From: Pseudomonas fluorescens
GTDB taxonomy: Bacteria; Pseudomonadota; Gammaproteobacteria; Pseudomonadales; Pseudomonadaceae
DNA: 64,000 bases
Assembly: GCF_902497995.1 (NCBI RefSeq)
Contig: NZ_CABVII010000002.1
Span: 310,001 to 374,000 of the forward strand
Direction of reading: 5' to 3'
Part shown: positions 41,424-50,824 of the stretch, in pieces
Layout: the number at the start of each line of letters is the position of its first letter
Numbering within the stretch: position 1 is the stretch's first letter
Position numbers and translations under genes: made by a program
Notes under the pieces: generated by a model
Seen by the model: the letters and a program-made list of their open reading frames with translations, nothing else
Databases searched by the model: none
Told to the model about the DNA's origin: nothing

Positions 41424-42548
41424 TTACTTTCGGGCTTTGAGGATCACGAACTTGGGCGTGGCTGCTACTTGTTCGACGCCGCGAAACAGGCGCGCGAGCT
41501 TGCTGTGATAACCCAGGTGACGGTTGCCGACGATGTACAACGCACCGCCCACCACCAAGGCTTCACGTGCCTGCTGGAACATCCGCCAGGCCAGGAAGTC
41601 GCCGACCACTTGTTGCTGATGAAACGGTGGGTTGCACAGCACCACGTCCAGAGACTGGGGTTCCTGCCCGGCCAAACCATCGCCGGCACGCACAATGACG
41701 TGCCGATCACCCAGCGCCTTGTGCCAGTTTTCGGCCGCCGATTGCACCGCCATGAACGACTCGTCCACCAGCGTATAAAGGGCTTCAGGGTTTTGCAGAG
41801 CGCTGGCGATGGCCAGAACACCATTACCGCAACCGAGGTCGGCAACACGCGCCGCACCGAGGTTCCCGGGCAAGTGCGGCAGAAATGCCCGGGTGCCGAT
41901 ATCCAACCCTTCGCGGCAGAATACGTTGGCATGGTTGAGCAGTTCGATCGCAGGCTCCTCGAGTCGATAGCGAGTCGGGTAGGGAGAGATAGCGGGAGCT
42001 TTGGCTTCAGCGCCAGCGATCAACAGCCGGGCTTTCTTCACCGCCAGCGAGGCGTGCACCGGCCCGATGTAACGCTCCAGCAGATCGCCCGCAGCGCGGG
42101 GCAGATGCTTGATCATGGCGCCGGCAATCACTTGGGCGCCCGGTGCCAACTGACCTTGCAGACGAATCAGTTGCTCCTCCAGCAAGGCCAGGGTTTTCGG
42201 CACCCGGACCAATACCCGGTCAAACGGACCCGTGAGCGCTTCGCTGGCAGGTACGCTCGGCACCGCATCAAATGCCTGGCCGTTACGGATCAGGTTCTTT
42301 TCCAGTCCTTGAAAGGCCAGGAACGAATCGCCGCTGCTGATCACCCGGACCTTGCCCAGCAGGCTGGCGGCCAATGCGCCGAAGCTGTCGTTCAACACCA
42401 GCACTCGAGAGTCCGCGCTCGGTTGCTGTTCGGCCAGATAATTGAGCAGGTATTCATCCGCGGCATCAAACGCCTGCAGCGGTTCGTTCTGCTGTTCGGG
42501 CTGGCGGATCAGGTCAAGTCGGGCGAAAGATGTTTCGAGCAAGGGCAT
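41424..42548 (-). CDS. rlmG: 23S rRNA (guanine-2-N-)-methyltransferase RlmG
   Basis: SAM-dependent methyltransferase of 374 residues modifying G1835 of 23S rRNA. It has the two-domain RsmC/RlmG structure. The C-terminal catalytic domain holds ARVADLGCGNGVLAIASA and the base-specific NPPF motif in VVLCNPPFHQQQVV. The N-terminal degenerate copy has VLVLNDSFGALAA. The start is the ATG at 42548; the 40 further open codons upstream do not match the family. Convergent to the cio operon. Confidence 0.9.
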   Translation of the reverse strand: MPLLETSFARLDLIRQPEQQNEPLQAFDAADEYLLNYLAEQQPSADSRVLVLNDSFGALAASLLGKVRVISSGDSFLAFQGLEKNLIRNGQAFDAVPSVPASEALTGPFDRVLVRVPKTLALLEEQLIRLQGQLAPGAQVIAGAMIKHLPRAAGDLLERYIGPVHASLAVKKARLLIAGAEAKAPAISPYPTRYRLEEPAIELLNHANVFCREGLDIGTRAFLPHLPGNLGAARVADLGCGNGVLAIASALQNPEALYTLVDESFMAVQSAAENWHKALGDRHVIVRAGDGLAGQEPQSLDVVLCNPPFHQQQVVGDFLAWRMFQQAREALVVGGALYIVGNRHLGYHSKLARLFRGVEQVAATPKFVILKARK

Positions 42549-42727
42549 GGCGCGGGGACTCTGGGAAATCAACAGGGGCAATCTACAGGTCTCCCGCGAC
42601 CCGGGGGCTTTTGTAGCGCGCGAGACCATCCGAGCGTACTGCGTCGTGGACGCTTCACACGTCATCACTCAGGAAGGACCGCAAATGGTACGTTTTTTTC
42701 TTTTGGATTACTCGCAGGTTTTATCGA

Positions 42728-43459
42728 TCAACGTAACGCATTGCTGCTGAGATAGCCTTCCTTGGCTGCGGTGATGACTGCCGCAATCTTGTTGTTGACG
42801 CCGAGTTTCACAATCGCGCTCTGCACATGAAAATTGATGGTGCGGGGGCTGAGGTTGAGAATTCTGGCGCTCTCATACGCAGTCTTTCCATCGGCTGCCA
42901 GTTTCAATACGTCGATTTCCCTGGCGGATAAATGTGAAGCGGGCGGTGTCTCGGCTTTTTTGGGCAAGGTCTGCACGATCAAGGCATGCAGATGGCGGCC
43001 CATGAAGACTGAAAAGCCAAGGTTTTCATACAGCTCGAACGCAGTGATAGGACAGTGGCTTCTAGCCAGACTCAGAATGCTGCAAAACCCGCTGTCTTCG
43101 TCATGAATGGCTTGTGACCATCCGTGCTGCAGGCCTTGGGTTTCTAACGCTTCCCACAGGGTTGGAACTTGAGCGAAGAGCTCTTCAGTCCAAAGAATAG
43201 GCAACATGGAATGATTGCAATGAGCTACTACTGGATCTTTCACGTTCATTTCTTTTTGTTCATATTCCTTGTTCCAGGCAGCCGGGTAGTTGTTGAGCTT
43301 GATCGTGCTACATTCGTCGACTTTCGTCTGATAAGTTGTTGAAAATGCGAAAAATTTGAATCCTATATTTTTCGCGAAGCCAAGTGCGATGCGGTAAGCG
43401 GTATCAATTTCCGTTGTGCAAGACAGTTGGTTCAACTGTGACTCCATCCACCGTTCCAT
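42728..43459 (-). CDS. ppoR: Orphan LuxR-family quorum-sensing regulator, PpoR-like
   Basis: Protein of 243 residues. The N-terminal autoinducer-binding domain keeps the acyl-homoserine lactone contacts seen in TraR: Trp and Tyr in AAWNKEYEQ, Asp-Pro in VKDPVV, Trp in ILWTEEL and a Gly in EDSGFCS. The C-terminal HTH has LSAREIDVLKLAADGKTAYESARILNLSPRTINFH. No luxI gene is in the window. The neighbourhood (fpr, mscL, radA) is that of PpoR of P. putida, an orphan receptor. GGAG precedes the ATG at 43459. A GTAGGA-CGAA-TCCTAC palindrome upstream may be its operator. Confidence 0.85.
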   Translation of the reverse strand: MERWMESQLNQLSCTTEIDTAYRIALGFAKNIGFKFFAFSTTYQTKVDECSTIKLNNYPAAWNKEYEQKEMNVKDPVVAHCNHSMLPILWTEELFAQVPTLWEALETQGLQHGWSQAIHDEDSGFCSILSLARSHCPITAFELYENLGFSVFMGRHLHALIVQTLPKKAETPPASHLSAREIDVLKLAADGKTAYESARILNLSPRTINFHVQSAIVKLGVNNKIAAVITAAKEGYLSSNALR

Positions 43460-43524
43460 CCTGTTTCTCCATTGCTCTTCTTGTTTGGCGCCAAATTGGA
43501 TCCGAGATCCGACACGACCCGAGT

Positions 43525-43540
43525 GTAGGACGAATCCTAC
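43525..43540. promoter_or_regulatory. Palindrome upstream of luxR-type gene
   Basis: GTAGGACGAATCCTAC, six-base perfect arms, 66 bases before the LuxR start in the divergent region with fpr. Shorter than a canonical 20-base lux box. The rest of this 323-base gap is AT-rich without clear elements. Confidence 0.4.
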
Positions 43541-43782
43541 TTTTGGGTGAGAATTTTTTGCTTGGTCGGCGAATTAAAAACTAAATATTCAGTTCTAATC
43601 AAAACGGGAGTTTGAATGTCGGGTTTAATATGAATTGCCTGTTATTGCGTCAATGCAGGTAGTTGAGAAAAAAATGTGAAATTATGTAATCGGTTATCCT
43701 TGATAAAGGCACTACAAATCGTCGGTGTTTAATTCCCTTGCTTTGCGGGACACTGGACGCTATCAGTTGTATGGAGCGACCC

Positions 43783-44559
43783 ATGACCGCCAGTGTAGAA
43801 AAATTCACGCGCCAGACCTTGCTCGACGTTCAGCCATTGACCCCGAACCTGTTTACCCTGCGCACCACCAGGGACCCGGGGTTTCGCTTTCGAGCAGGGC
43901 AATTCGCCCGGTTAGGCGTGACCAAGGCTGACGGCAGCACGGTATGGCGCGCTTACTCCATGGTGTCGTCACCCTATGACGAATTCCTCGAGTTCTTCTC
44001 AATCGTGGTACCGGGGGGTGAATTCACCAGTGAGCTGAGCCGGCTGGAAGTCGGCGATACGCTGCTGGTCGACCGTCAGGCCTTTGGCTACCTGACACTG
44101 GATCGTTTCATCGACGGGCGAGACCTCTGGTTGTTGTCCACAGGCACCGGCCTGGCCCCCTTCCTGTCCATTCTGCAGGACTTCGAGGTCTGGGAAAAAT
44201 TCGAGCGGATCATCCTGGTCTACAGCGTGCGCGAAGCCCGGGAACTGGCTTATCAGGCGCTGATTGCGGGTCTGGCGCAGCGTGACTATTTAGCGGAGCA
44301 CGCACACAAGTTGCAGTTCATCACCACTGTCACTCGTGAACGGCAGCCTGGCGCCTTGAGTGGCCGGATCACCACGCTGATTGAAAAAGGTGAGCTGGAG
44401 CAAGCGGCCGGCGTGGCACTGACGGCCGAGCATTCGCGGGTCATGCTCTGCGGCAACCCGCAGATGATCGATGACACGCGAAAATTGCTCAAGCATCGTC
44501 ACATGCACTTGAGTCTCAGCCGGCGGCCCGGACACGTTGCGGTGGAAAACTACTGGTAA
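43783..44559 (+). CDS. fpr: Ferredoxin-NADP+ reductase
   Basis: Flavoprotein of 258 residues, the length of Pseudomonas Fpr. FAD-binding motif RAYSMVSSPY (RxYS), NADP-binding LLSTGTGLAPFLSIL and MLCGNPQMIDDT, and the typical VENYW C-terminus. It moves electrons between NADPH and ferredoxin or flavodoxin, for example in oxidative stress defence. The start at 43783 has GGAG at eight bases. The divergent neighbour is the LuxR gene rather than finR. Confidence 0.93.
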   Translation: MTASVEKFTRQTLLDVQPLTPNLFTLRTTRDPGFRFRAGQFARLGVTKADGSTVWRAYSMVSSPYDEFLEFFSIVVPGGEFTSELSRLEVGDTLLVDRQAFGYLTLDRFIDGRDLWLLSTGTGLAPFLSILQDFEVWEKFERIILVYSVREARELAYQALIAGLAQRDYLAEHAHKLQFITTVTRERQPGALSGRITTLIEKGELEQAAGVALTAEHSRVMLCGNPQMIDDTRKLLKHRHMHLSLSRRPGHVAVENYW

Positions 44560-44563
44560 GAAA

Positions 44564-44587
44564 GCGGCGCCCGAAGGCGCCATTTTT
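44564..44587. terminator. Terminator between fpr and mscL
   Basis: GGCGCC-CGAA-GGCGCC hairpin followed by ATTTTT on the plus strand. It lies between convergent fpr and mscL; on the minus strand the run of T residues is weaker. Confidence 0.8.
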
Positions 44588-44598
44588 GCACGCACGCA

Positions 44599-45015
44599 TT
44601 ATGAAGGCCGATTGTTCTGCGCCTTCAGCAGGTCGCGGATCTCGCCCAGCAGCTCTTCTTCCTTGGTGGGAACCGGCGGCAGGGTTGGCGCAACGGCTTC
44701 TTCGCGCTTCATGCGGTTGATGGCTTTGACGGCCATGAAGATCGCGAAGGCGACGATGATGAAGTCGATCATGCTCTGGATGAATTTACCATACGCCAGC
44801 ACCACCGCCGGGATGTCCCCGTTGGCGGCCTTGAGCGTGATGGCCAGGTCACTGAAGTCCACCCCACCGATCAACAGGCCGATGGGCGGCATGATCACAT
44901 CGCCGACGAACGATGAAACGATCTTGCCGAAGGCGGCACCGATGATGATGCCGACAGCCATGTCGACCACGTTGCCTTTGACCGCGAAGGCCTTGAACTC
45001 ACTGATCATGCCCAT
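44599..45015 (-). CDS. mscL: Large-conductance mechanosensitive channel
   Basis: Pentameric osmotic safety valve, 138 residues. First transmembrane helix [21 protein letters not shown], which forms the pore gate, second helix [21 protein letters not shown], and a C-terminal bundle helix [13 protein letters not shown]. The family's N-terminal amphipathic [15 protein letters not shown] is intact. Single gene, convergent with fpr. Confidence 0.96.
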   Translation of the reverse strand: MGMISEFKAFAVKGNVVDMAVGIIIGAAFGKIVSSFVGDVIMPPIGLLIGGVDFSDLAITLKAANGDIPAVVLAYGKFIQSMIDFIIVAFAIFMAVKAINRMKREEAVAPTLPPVPTKEEELLGEIRDLLKAQNNRPS

Positions 45016-45655
45016 GGGTTATTTCCTTGTTGCAGATGAGGTTGGTGCAAAGCAGTGTAGTCAGCAAAACACCTATTGCTCGAAATACCTGCTTACAGTG
45101 CTCGCTTGCCATCGGCCGGAATATCGGTAAATAGTTTACAAAGTGCCATCATCTCAAGCGAGCAGAGTGCGCTGGCGGGTGATTGAGATGGTTTTCGCTC
45201 CCCTTCGGTCATTTTCCGTCGCTCAATGGCTTCTACTGATCGTAGTGGAGCGATTGATATAACCCGATAAGCCGGCGGCACCTGATTACGTCAGGGTAAG
45301 TGCAATTGATGTTTCACTGAATAGTTTGCAGGGTCTGGATAAGGGCTCTCTCGAAATGTTCAGGGGTCGAGGTCAAGGTTGTTGTCATTTGCAGAGTAAC
45401 GTTTTTGAATTCGACTTGTAGTGGCGAGGTTGTACGTTCAGAAATCAAGGTGTAAGGGTTTGTATAAGTTTGATTGATGTTTTATGGCCTGTTGTTTGTA
45501 TAAGCGTAAGCGCACGCTGTATAAGTTTTGCTGAGTAGTATTAAGGTGCCTGTATCCTGGATGCCTGCAACTTGCTGTAGCCGATCCGTTGGGCAACTGC
45601 GTCGCGCTGATCCAGTCCAGCTGAGCTATCATCGCGGTTTTTGCCGGGAGTTCAG
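45016..45655. other. Long intergenic region before radA
   Basis: 640 bases between the mscL and radA starts without a supported gene. Bases 45300-45540 are AT-rich. They contain three direct copies of TGTATAAG (45461, 45497 and 45518). A hairpin, TACTGATCGTAGT, lies near 45233. The radA promoter must be in the right part. Confidence 0.5.
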
Positions 45656-47023
45656 ATGGCCAAGGCCAAGCGCATGTACGGCTGCACCGAGTGTGGCTCA
45701 ACCTTTCCCAAATGGGCCGGCCAGTGCGGTGAGTGCGGTGCCTGGAACACCCTGACGGAAACCATGGTCGAGAGCGGCGGCGCCGCGGCTCCCAGCGGTC
45801 GCACCGGCTGGACGGGACAGCAGGCGCAGATCAGGACCCTGGCCGAAGTCAGCGTCGAAGAAATTCCACGCTTTTCCACCGCGTCCGGCGAACTTGATCG
45901 GGTCCTGGGCGGGGGGCTGGTGGACGGTTCGGTGGTGTTGATCGGCGGCGACCCCGGCATCGGCAAATCGACCATTCTGCTGCAGACCTTGTGCAATCTC
46001 GCCAAGAGCATGCCCGCCCTGTACGTCACAGGCGAAGAATCCCAGCAACAAGTGGCCATGCGTGCCCGGCGTCTGGGCTTGCCTCAGGATCAATTGCGGG
46101 TCATGACCGAAACCTGCATCGAAACCATTATCGCCACGGCCCGGCAGGAAAAACCCAAGGTCATGGTGATCGATTCGATCCAGACGATTTTCACTGAACA
46201 ACTGCAATCGGCGCCGGGGGGTGTTTCCCAGGTTCGCGAAAGCGCCGCGTTGCTGGTGCGCTATGCCAAGCAGAGCGGCACGGCGATTTTCCTGGTCGGC
46301 CACGTGACCAAGGAAGGCGCATTGGCCGGGCCGCGCGTGCTGGAGCATATGGTCGACACTGTGTTGTATTTCGAAGGCGAATCCGACGGGCGCTTGCGTC
46401 TGCTGCGGGCGGTGAAAAACCGGTTCGGCGCGGTCAACGAGCTCGGGGTGTTCGGCATGACTGACAAGGGCTTGAAGGAAGTCTCCAACCCGTCGGCGAT
46501 TTTCCTGACCCGTGCCCAGGAAGAAGTGCCTGGCAGTGTGGTCATGGCGACCTGGGAAGGGACCCGGCCGATGCTGGTGGAAGTCCAGGCCCTGGTGGAT
46601 GACAGCCACCTGGCTAACCCGCGTCGGGTGACGCTGGGGCTGGATCAGAATCGCCTGGCGATGTTGCTGGCGGTGCTGCACCGTCACGGCGGCATTCCGA
46701 CCCACGATCAGGACGTGTTCCTCAATGTGGTCGGTGGGGTGAAGGTGCTGGAAACCGCCTCCGACCTGGCGCTGATGGCGGCGGTCATGTCCAGTTTGCG
46801 CAATCGGCCACTGCCGCATGATTTGCTGGTGTTCGGCGAGGTGGGTTTATCGGGCGAAGTGCGTCCGGTGCCGAGCGGCCAGGAACGCTTGAAAGAAGCA
46901 GCCAAGCACGGCTTCAAGCGTGCCATCGTGCCCAAGGGCAATGCGCCAAAGGAGGCACCGCCAGGGTTGCAGATAATTGCGGTGACCCGTCTGGAACAAG
47001 CCCTCGACGCGTTGTTCGAATAG
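45656..47023 (+). CDS. radA: DNA repair protein RadA
   Basis: RecA-like helicase that promotes branch migration in recombination, 455 residues. N-terminal zinc finger YGCTECGSTFPKWAGQCGEC, Walker A GGDPGIGKST near residue 100, the RadA-specific KNRFG motif in RAVKNRFGAV, and a Lon-protease-like C-terminal domain (LNVVGGVKVLETASDLAL). The start at 45656 has GGGAG before it. The neighbourhood radA-mapZ-cstA is conserved in pseudomonads, but here mapZ is only a remnant. Confidence 0.95.
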   Translation: MAKAKRMYGCTECGSTFPKWAGQCGECGAWNTLTETMVESGGAAAPSGRTGWTGQQAQIRTLAEVSVEEIPRFSTASGELDRVLGGGLVDGSVVLIGGDPGIGKSTILLQTLCNLAKSMPALYVTGEESQQQVAMRARRLGLPQDQLRVMTETCIETIIATARQEKPKVMVIDSIQTIFTEQLQSAPGGVSQVRESAALLVRYAKQSGTAIFLVGHVTKEGALAGPRVLEHMVDTVLYFEGESDGRLRLLRAVKNRFGAVNELGVFGMTDKGLKEVSNPSAIFLTRAQEEVPGSVVMATWEGTRPMLVEVQALVDDSHLANPRRVTLGLDQNRLAMLLAVLHRHGGIPTHDQDVFLNVVGGVKVLETASDLALMAAVMSSLRNRPLPHDLLVFGEVGLSGEVRPVPSGQERLKEAAKHGFKRAIVPKGNAPKEAPPGLQIIAVTRLEQALDALFE

Positions 47024-47043
47024 CCGCAAGCAATACACAATCC

Positions 47044-47135
47044 TGTGGCAGCCGGGCTTGCCCGCGATAGCGGTCTATCAGTCGACATTTGTGCTGGAGC
47101 TAAAATCGTCATCGCGGGCAAGCCCGGCTCCCACA
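47044..47135. repeat. REP pair (inverted)
   Basis: Arms GCCGGGCTTGCCCGCGA and its inverse with a spacer containing GTCGACATTTGTG, between radA and the PilZ remnant. Confidence 0.88.
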
Positions 47136-47153
47136 GGGTATTGCGTCGTGTCT

Positions 47154-47359
47154 TCAGATTTCGATCAATGCCCCCAGCCCCTGCGGATCCCCCAGATTGA
47201 ACTCGATCAACCGCCGCAGACGTTCGATGGATTCCAGGCTGATGTGCTTAGCCCCGCATTGGCAACGCCTGCGAGCAAGGCAAGCGTCCAGACCTCTATC
47301 GAGGTATGGCCATTGCGGTCAGGCGAGCTAAACTCGGGATGGCTGTCTTTCTTGTCCAC
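47154..47359 (-). pseudogene. Remnant of a PilZ-domain gene (mapZ-like), frameshifted
   Basis: Read on the minus strand, the last 30 or so codons before the TGA at 47154 give KHISLESIERLRRLIEFNLGD and end ALIEI. This resembles the C-terminus of MapZ/PA4608 ([21 protein letters not shown], recalled). Upstream the reading frame breaks: another frame, starting at a GTG at 47359, gives NGHTSIEVWTLALLAGVANAG and would join only through a one-base shift. The RxxxR and DxSxxG c-di-GMP-binding motifs are absent. The location between radA and cstA is where mapZ lies in P. aeruginosa, so this is a decayed copy. Confidence 0.65.
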
Positions 47360-47377
47360 CCTGGCTGGAATCAAAAA

Positions 47378-49444
47378 ATGAAAAATAATAATAGCCTGCT
47401 ACGCCACATACCCTGGCTGCTGCTGGCAATCGTGGGAGCGTGCGCTCTTGGTGTCGTGGCATTGCGCCGAGGCGAGGCGATCAACGCCTTGTGGATTGTG
47501 GTCGCCGCCGTGGCCATCTATCTGGTTGCGTACCGTTACTACAGTCTGTTCATCGCCAACAATGTGATGCAACTCGATCCGCGACGGGCCACCCCCGCCG
47601 TGATCAACAATGACGGTCTGGACTACGTGCCGACCAACAAACATATCCTTTTCGGGCATCACTTCGCAGCCATCGCCGGTGCGGGACCACTGGTCGGTCC
47701 GGTCCTGGCGGCGCAGATGGGCTATTTGCCCGGCACACTGTGGCTGATTGCCGGTGTGGTGTTGGCTGGCGCGGTTCAGGACTTCATGGTCCTGTTCCTG
47801 TCCACCCGCCGCAATGGCCGTTCCCTGGGCGACATGGTCCGCGAAGAAATGGGCCGCATTCCCGGGACCATCGCCTTGTTTGGCTGCTTCCTGATCATGA
47901 TCATCATCCTCGCGGTGCTGGCGCTGATCGTGGTCAAGGCCCTGGCCGAAAGCCCGTGGGGCATGTTCACGGTGATGGCGACCATCCCGATCGCGATGTT
48001 CATGGGCATCTACATGCGCTACATCCGTCCGGGCCGTATTGGTGAAATCTCGGTGGTTGGTGTGGCGTTGCTGCTCGGTTCGATCTGGCTCGGTGGGCAG
48101 ATTGCCGCTGATCCGGTCTGGGCCAAAGCCTTCAGTTTCACTGGCGTACAGATCACCTGGATGCTGATCGGCTACGGTTTCGTCGCTGCCGTGTTGCCGG
48201 TGTGGCTGATCCTGGCACCCCGTGACTACCTGTCGACCTTCCTCAAGATCGGCACCATCCTCGCCCTGGCGATCGGTATCCTGGTCACCATGCCCGAGCT
48301 GAAAATGCCGGCACTGACCCAGTTCATCGACGGCACGGGACCTGTGTGGAAGGGCGGGCTGTTCCCGTTCCTGTTCATCACCATCGCCTGTGGCGCGGTC
48401 TCCGGTTTCCATGCGCTGATCGCTTCGGGCACCACGCCGAAACTATTGGCCAACGAAAGTCATGCCCGTTACATCGGCTACGGCGGCATGTTGATGGAGT
48501 CCTTCGTGGCCATCATGGCGATGGTTGCCGCGTCGGTGATCGAGCCAGGTGTGTACTTCGCCATGAACAGCCCGGCGGCGATCGTGGGCAGTGACGTGGT
48601 GTCTGTGGCACAAACGGTCAGCAGCTGGGGCTTCGCCATTACCCCGGAAGCGCTGCAAGCGGTGGCCAAGGACATCGGTGAAACCACCGTCCTGGCCCGT
48701 GCCGGCGGTGCGCCGACCCTGGCGGTCGGTATCGCGCAGATCCTGCACAGTGTCCTGCCGGGTGAAAACACCATGGCGTTCTGGTACCACTTCGCGATCC
48801 TGTTCGAAGCGCTGTTCATCCTCACCGCGGTGGACGCCGGTACCCGTGCCGGACGCTTCATGCTGCAGGACTTGCTCGGCTCCTTCGTACCGGCGCTGAA
48901 ACGCACCGAGTCCTGGACCGCCAACCTGATCGCCACCGCCGGTTGCGTGACCATGTGGGGTTGGTTGCTGTATCAGGGCGTGATCGATCCGCTGGGTGGC
49001 ATCAACACCTTGTGGCCGCTGTTCGGCATCTCCAACCAGATGCTGGCCGGGATCGCGCTGATGCTGGCGACTGTGGTCCTGATCAAGATGAAGCGCCAGC
49101 GTTACGTCTGGGTCACCCTGCTGCCAGCGGTCTGGCTGCTGATCTGCACCACCACAGCCGGCTTCATCAAGCTGTTCGACGCCAACCCGGCGATCGGTTT
49201 CCTGTCGCTGGCGAAGAAATACAGCGATGCCCTGGCCAACGGCCAGATACTCGCCCCGGCCAAGGACATCACCCAAATGCAGCACGTGATCTTCAATGCC
49301 TACACCAACGCAACGCTGACGGCGCTGTTCCTGTTCGTGGTCTTCAGCATCCTGTTCTTTGCACTCAAGGTCGGCATTGCCGCCTGGGGCGCCAAGGAGC
49401 GTACGGATAAAGAAGCACCGTTCCAGGCCCTGCCGGATGCTTGA
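47378..49444 (+). CDS. cstA: Carbon starvation protein A, peptide/pyruvate transporter
   Basis: Integral membrane transporter of 688 residues with about 16 to 18 spans, of the CstA family (peptide or pyruvate uptake under carbon limitation). Marks: YVPTNKHILFGHHFAAIAGAGPLVGPVLAAQ near residue 90, QDFMVLFLSTRRNGRSLG and SGTTPKLLANESHARYIGYG. The start is the ATG at 47378, which opens directly into MKNNNSLLRHIPW. The ybdD gene follows 15 bases later, as in other bacteria. Confidence 0.94.
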   Translation: MKNNNSLLRHIPWLLLAIVGACALGVVALRRGEAINALWIVVAAVAIYLVAYRYYSLFIANNVMQLDPRRATPAVINNDGLDYVPTNKHILFGHHFAAIAGAGPLVGPVLAAQMGYLPGTLWLIAGVVLAGAVQDFMVLFLSTRRNGRSLGDMVREEMGRIPGTIALFGCFLIMIIILAVLALIVVKALAESPWGMFTVMATIPIAMFMGIYMRYIRPGRIGEISVVGVALLLGSIWLGGQIAADPVWAKAFSFTGVQITWMLIGYGFVAAVLPVWLILAPRDYLSTFLKIGTILALAIGILVTMPELKMPALTQFIDGTGPVWKGGLFPFLFITIACGAVSGFHALIASGTTPKLLANESHARYIGYGGMLMESFVAIMAMVAASVIEPGVYFAMNSPAAIVGSDVVSVAQTVSSWGFAITPEALQAVAKDIGETTVLARAGGAPTLAVGIAQILHSVLPGENTMAFWYHFAILFEALFILTAVDAGTRAGRFMLQDLLGSFVPALKRTESWTANLIATAGCVTMWGWLLYQGVIDPLGGINTLWPLFGISNQMLAGIALMLATVVLIKMKRQRYVWVTLLPAVWLLICTTTAGFIKLFDANPAIGFLSLAKKYSDALANGQILAPAKDITQMQHVIFNAYTNATLTALFLFVVFSILFFALKVGIAAWGAKERTDKEAPFQALPDA

Positions 49445-49459
49445 TCGAGGATTGCAAAC

Positions 49460-49657
49460 ATGTTCAATGACCTGAGTCGCCTCGGTAAATACCTCGGTCA
49501 GGCCGCGCGCCTGATGGTCGGCATGCCCGACTACGACAACTACGTCGAGCATATGCAAAACAAACACCCGGACAAACCGGTGATGAGCTACGAGATGTTC
49601 TTCCGCGAACGTCAGGAAGCGCGTTACGGTGGCAAGGGTGGGCCCAAGTGCTGTTGA
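49460..49657 (+). CDS. ybdD: YbdD/YjiX (DUF466) small protein
   Basis: Protein of 65 residues. [14 protein letters not shown] and [24 protein letters not shown] are family hallmarks. It always accompanies cstA/btsT transporters and, in E. coli, is needed for their pyruvate uptake activity. GAGGA before the ATG; co-transcribed with cstA. Confidence 0.93.
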   Translation: MFNDLSRLGKYLGQAARLMVGMPDYDNYVEHMQNKHPDKPVMSYEMFFRERQEARYGGKGGPKCC

Positions 49658-49684
49658 TCTGACGTCAGGTTGACGCTATCCCCC

Positions 49685-49774
49685 TGTGGGAGCGGGCTTG
49701 CTCGCGAAAGCGGTGTGTCATTCAACATCAATGTCGACTGACACGACCTCTTCGCGAGCAAGCCCGCTCCCACA
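49685..49774. repeat. REP pair (inverted)
   Basis: Arms of the TGTGGGAGCGGGCTTGCTCG class, spacer with CATCAATGTCGACTGACAC, between ybdD and yjiA. Confidence 0.9.
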
Positions 49775-49822
49775 TTTTTGTTTTTGTGTTGTTTTTTAAC
49801 TTTGTGAAACAGGAGACTCCAG

Positions 49823-50794
49823 TTGCCCTCTCCCATCCCGGTAACGATCCTCAGCGGCTTTCTCGGCGCCGGCAAGACCACCTTGCTGCGCCACCTGCTC
49901 AAAGCCGAACACGGCCTGAAAATCGCCGTGATCGAAAACGAATTCAGCGACGCCGGTATCGACACCCAGCTGTTGGGCGACGAGCCGGTGCAAGTGATGA
50001 CGCTGTCCAACGGCTGCGTCTGCTGCACCATCCACACCGACCTGACCAAAGCGCTGTACCTGCTGCTGGAACGCCTCGACAGCGGCGAAATCGCCTTCGA
50101 TCGCCTGGTGATCGAATGCACCGGTCTGGCCGATCCGGCACCGGTGGCGCAAACCTTCTTCATCGACGAAGAGCTGCGCGAGCGTTACATCCTCGACGGC
50201 ATCATCACCCTGGTGGACGCGGCGCACGCCGACCTGCACCTGACCCAGACCATCGCCCAGGCCCAGATCGGTTTCGCCGACCGCCTGCTGGTGAGCAAGC
50301 GGGACCTGGTGGACGAGGCGACCTTCACCGCATTGAGCGAACGCCTCACCCGCATCAACCGCCGCGCGCCGATCCGCGTGGTCGACCACGGCAAGATCGA
50401 CCTGGCGCAATTGCTCGATGTACGCGGTTTCAATCTCAACGCCGACCTCGGAGGCAGCGTGAGTTTGAGGCCCGTCAGCAAGGCGCCTTCCGTCGACCGC
50501 ATTTCCAGCCTGGTGCTGCGTACTGACAGGCCGCTGGATATCGACAAACTCAGTGAGTTCATGAACGAACTGCTGGAAGAGCATGGCAAGCAGTTGTTGC
50601 GTTACAAAGGGGTGCTGAACATCCTCGATGAGCCACGGCGCATGGTGTTCCAGGGTGTGCTGAAGTTGTACGGATTCGATTGGGACACGGAGTGGGCTGA
50701 CAATGAATCACGGGAAAGTGTGATCGTGTTTATTGCCGATGATTTGCCGGAAGAGAAGATTCGTGAGGGGTTTGCGCGGGTGGCGGCGGGGTAA
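49823..50794 (+). CDS. yjiA: CobW/YjiA-family GTPase (metal chaperone)
   Basis: G3E GTPase of 323 residues. Walker A GFLGAGKTTLLRH, the metal-binding CxCC in LSNGCVCCTIH, the switch ECTGLADPAPVAQ and the nucleotide-specificity VSKRDL are all present. The C-terminal CobW domain begins near residue 220. Members deliver zinc or other metals. The start is TTG at 49823 with AGGAG seven bases ahead. Same order cstA-ybdD-yjiA as in P. aeruginosa, so possibly one transcript despite the REP. Confidence 0.92.
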   Translation: MPSPIPVTILSGFLGAGKTTLLRHLLKAEHGLKIAVIENEFSDAGIDTQLLGDEPVQVMTLSNGCVCCTIHTDLTKALYLLLERLDSGEIAFDRLVIECTGLADPAPVAQTFFIDEELRERYILDGIITLVDAAHADLHLTQTIAQAQIGFADRLLVSKRDLVDEATFTALSERLTRINRRAPIRVVDHGKIDLAQLLDVRGFNLNADLGGSVSLRPVSKAPSVDRISSLVLRTDRPLDIDKLSEFMNELLEEHGKQLLRYKGVLNILDEPRRMVFQGVLKLYGFDWDTEWADNESRESVIVFIADDLPEEKIREGFARVAAG

Positions 50795-50824
50795 GGCCCG
50801 ACATTTTCATAGGGCTGATACCGC

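Noticed and set aside
47306..47377. 24-codon N-terminal extension of CstA
   Set aside because: It would overlap the PilZ remnant; the family starts at the ATG at 47378 and the extension does not look like a CstA N-terminus.
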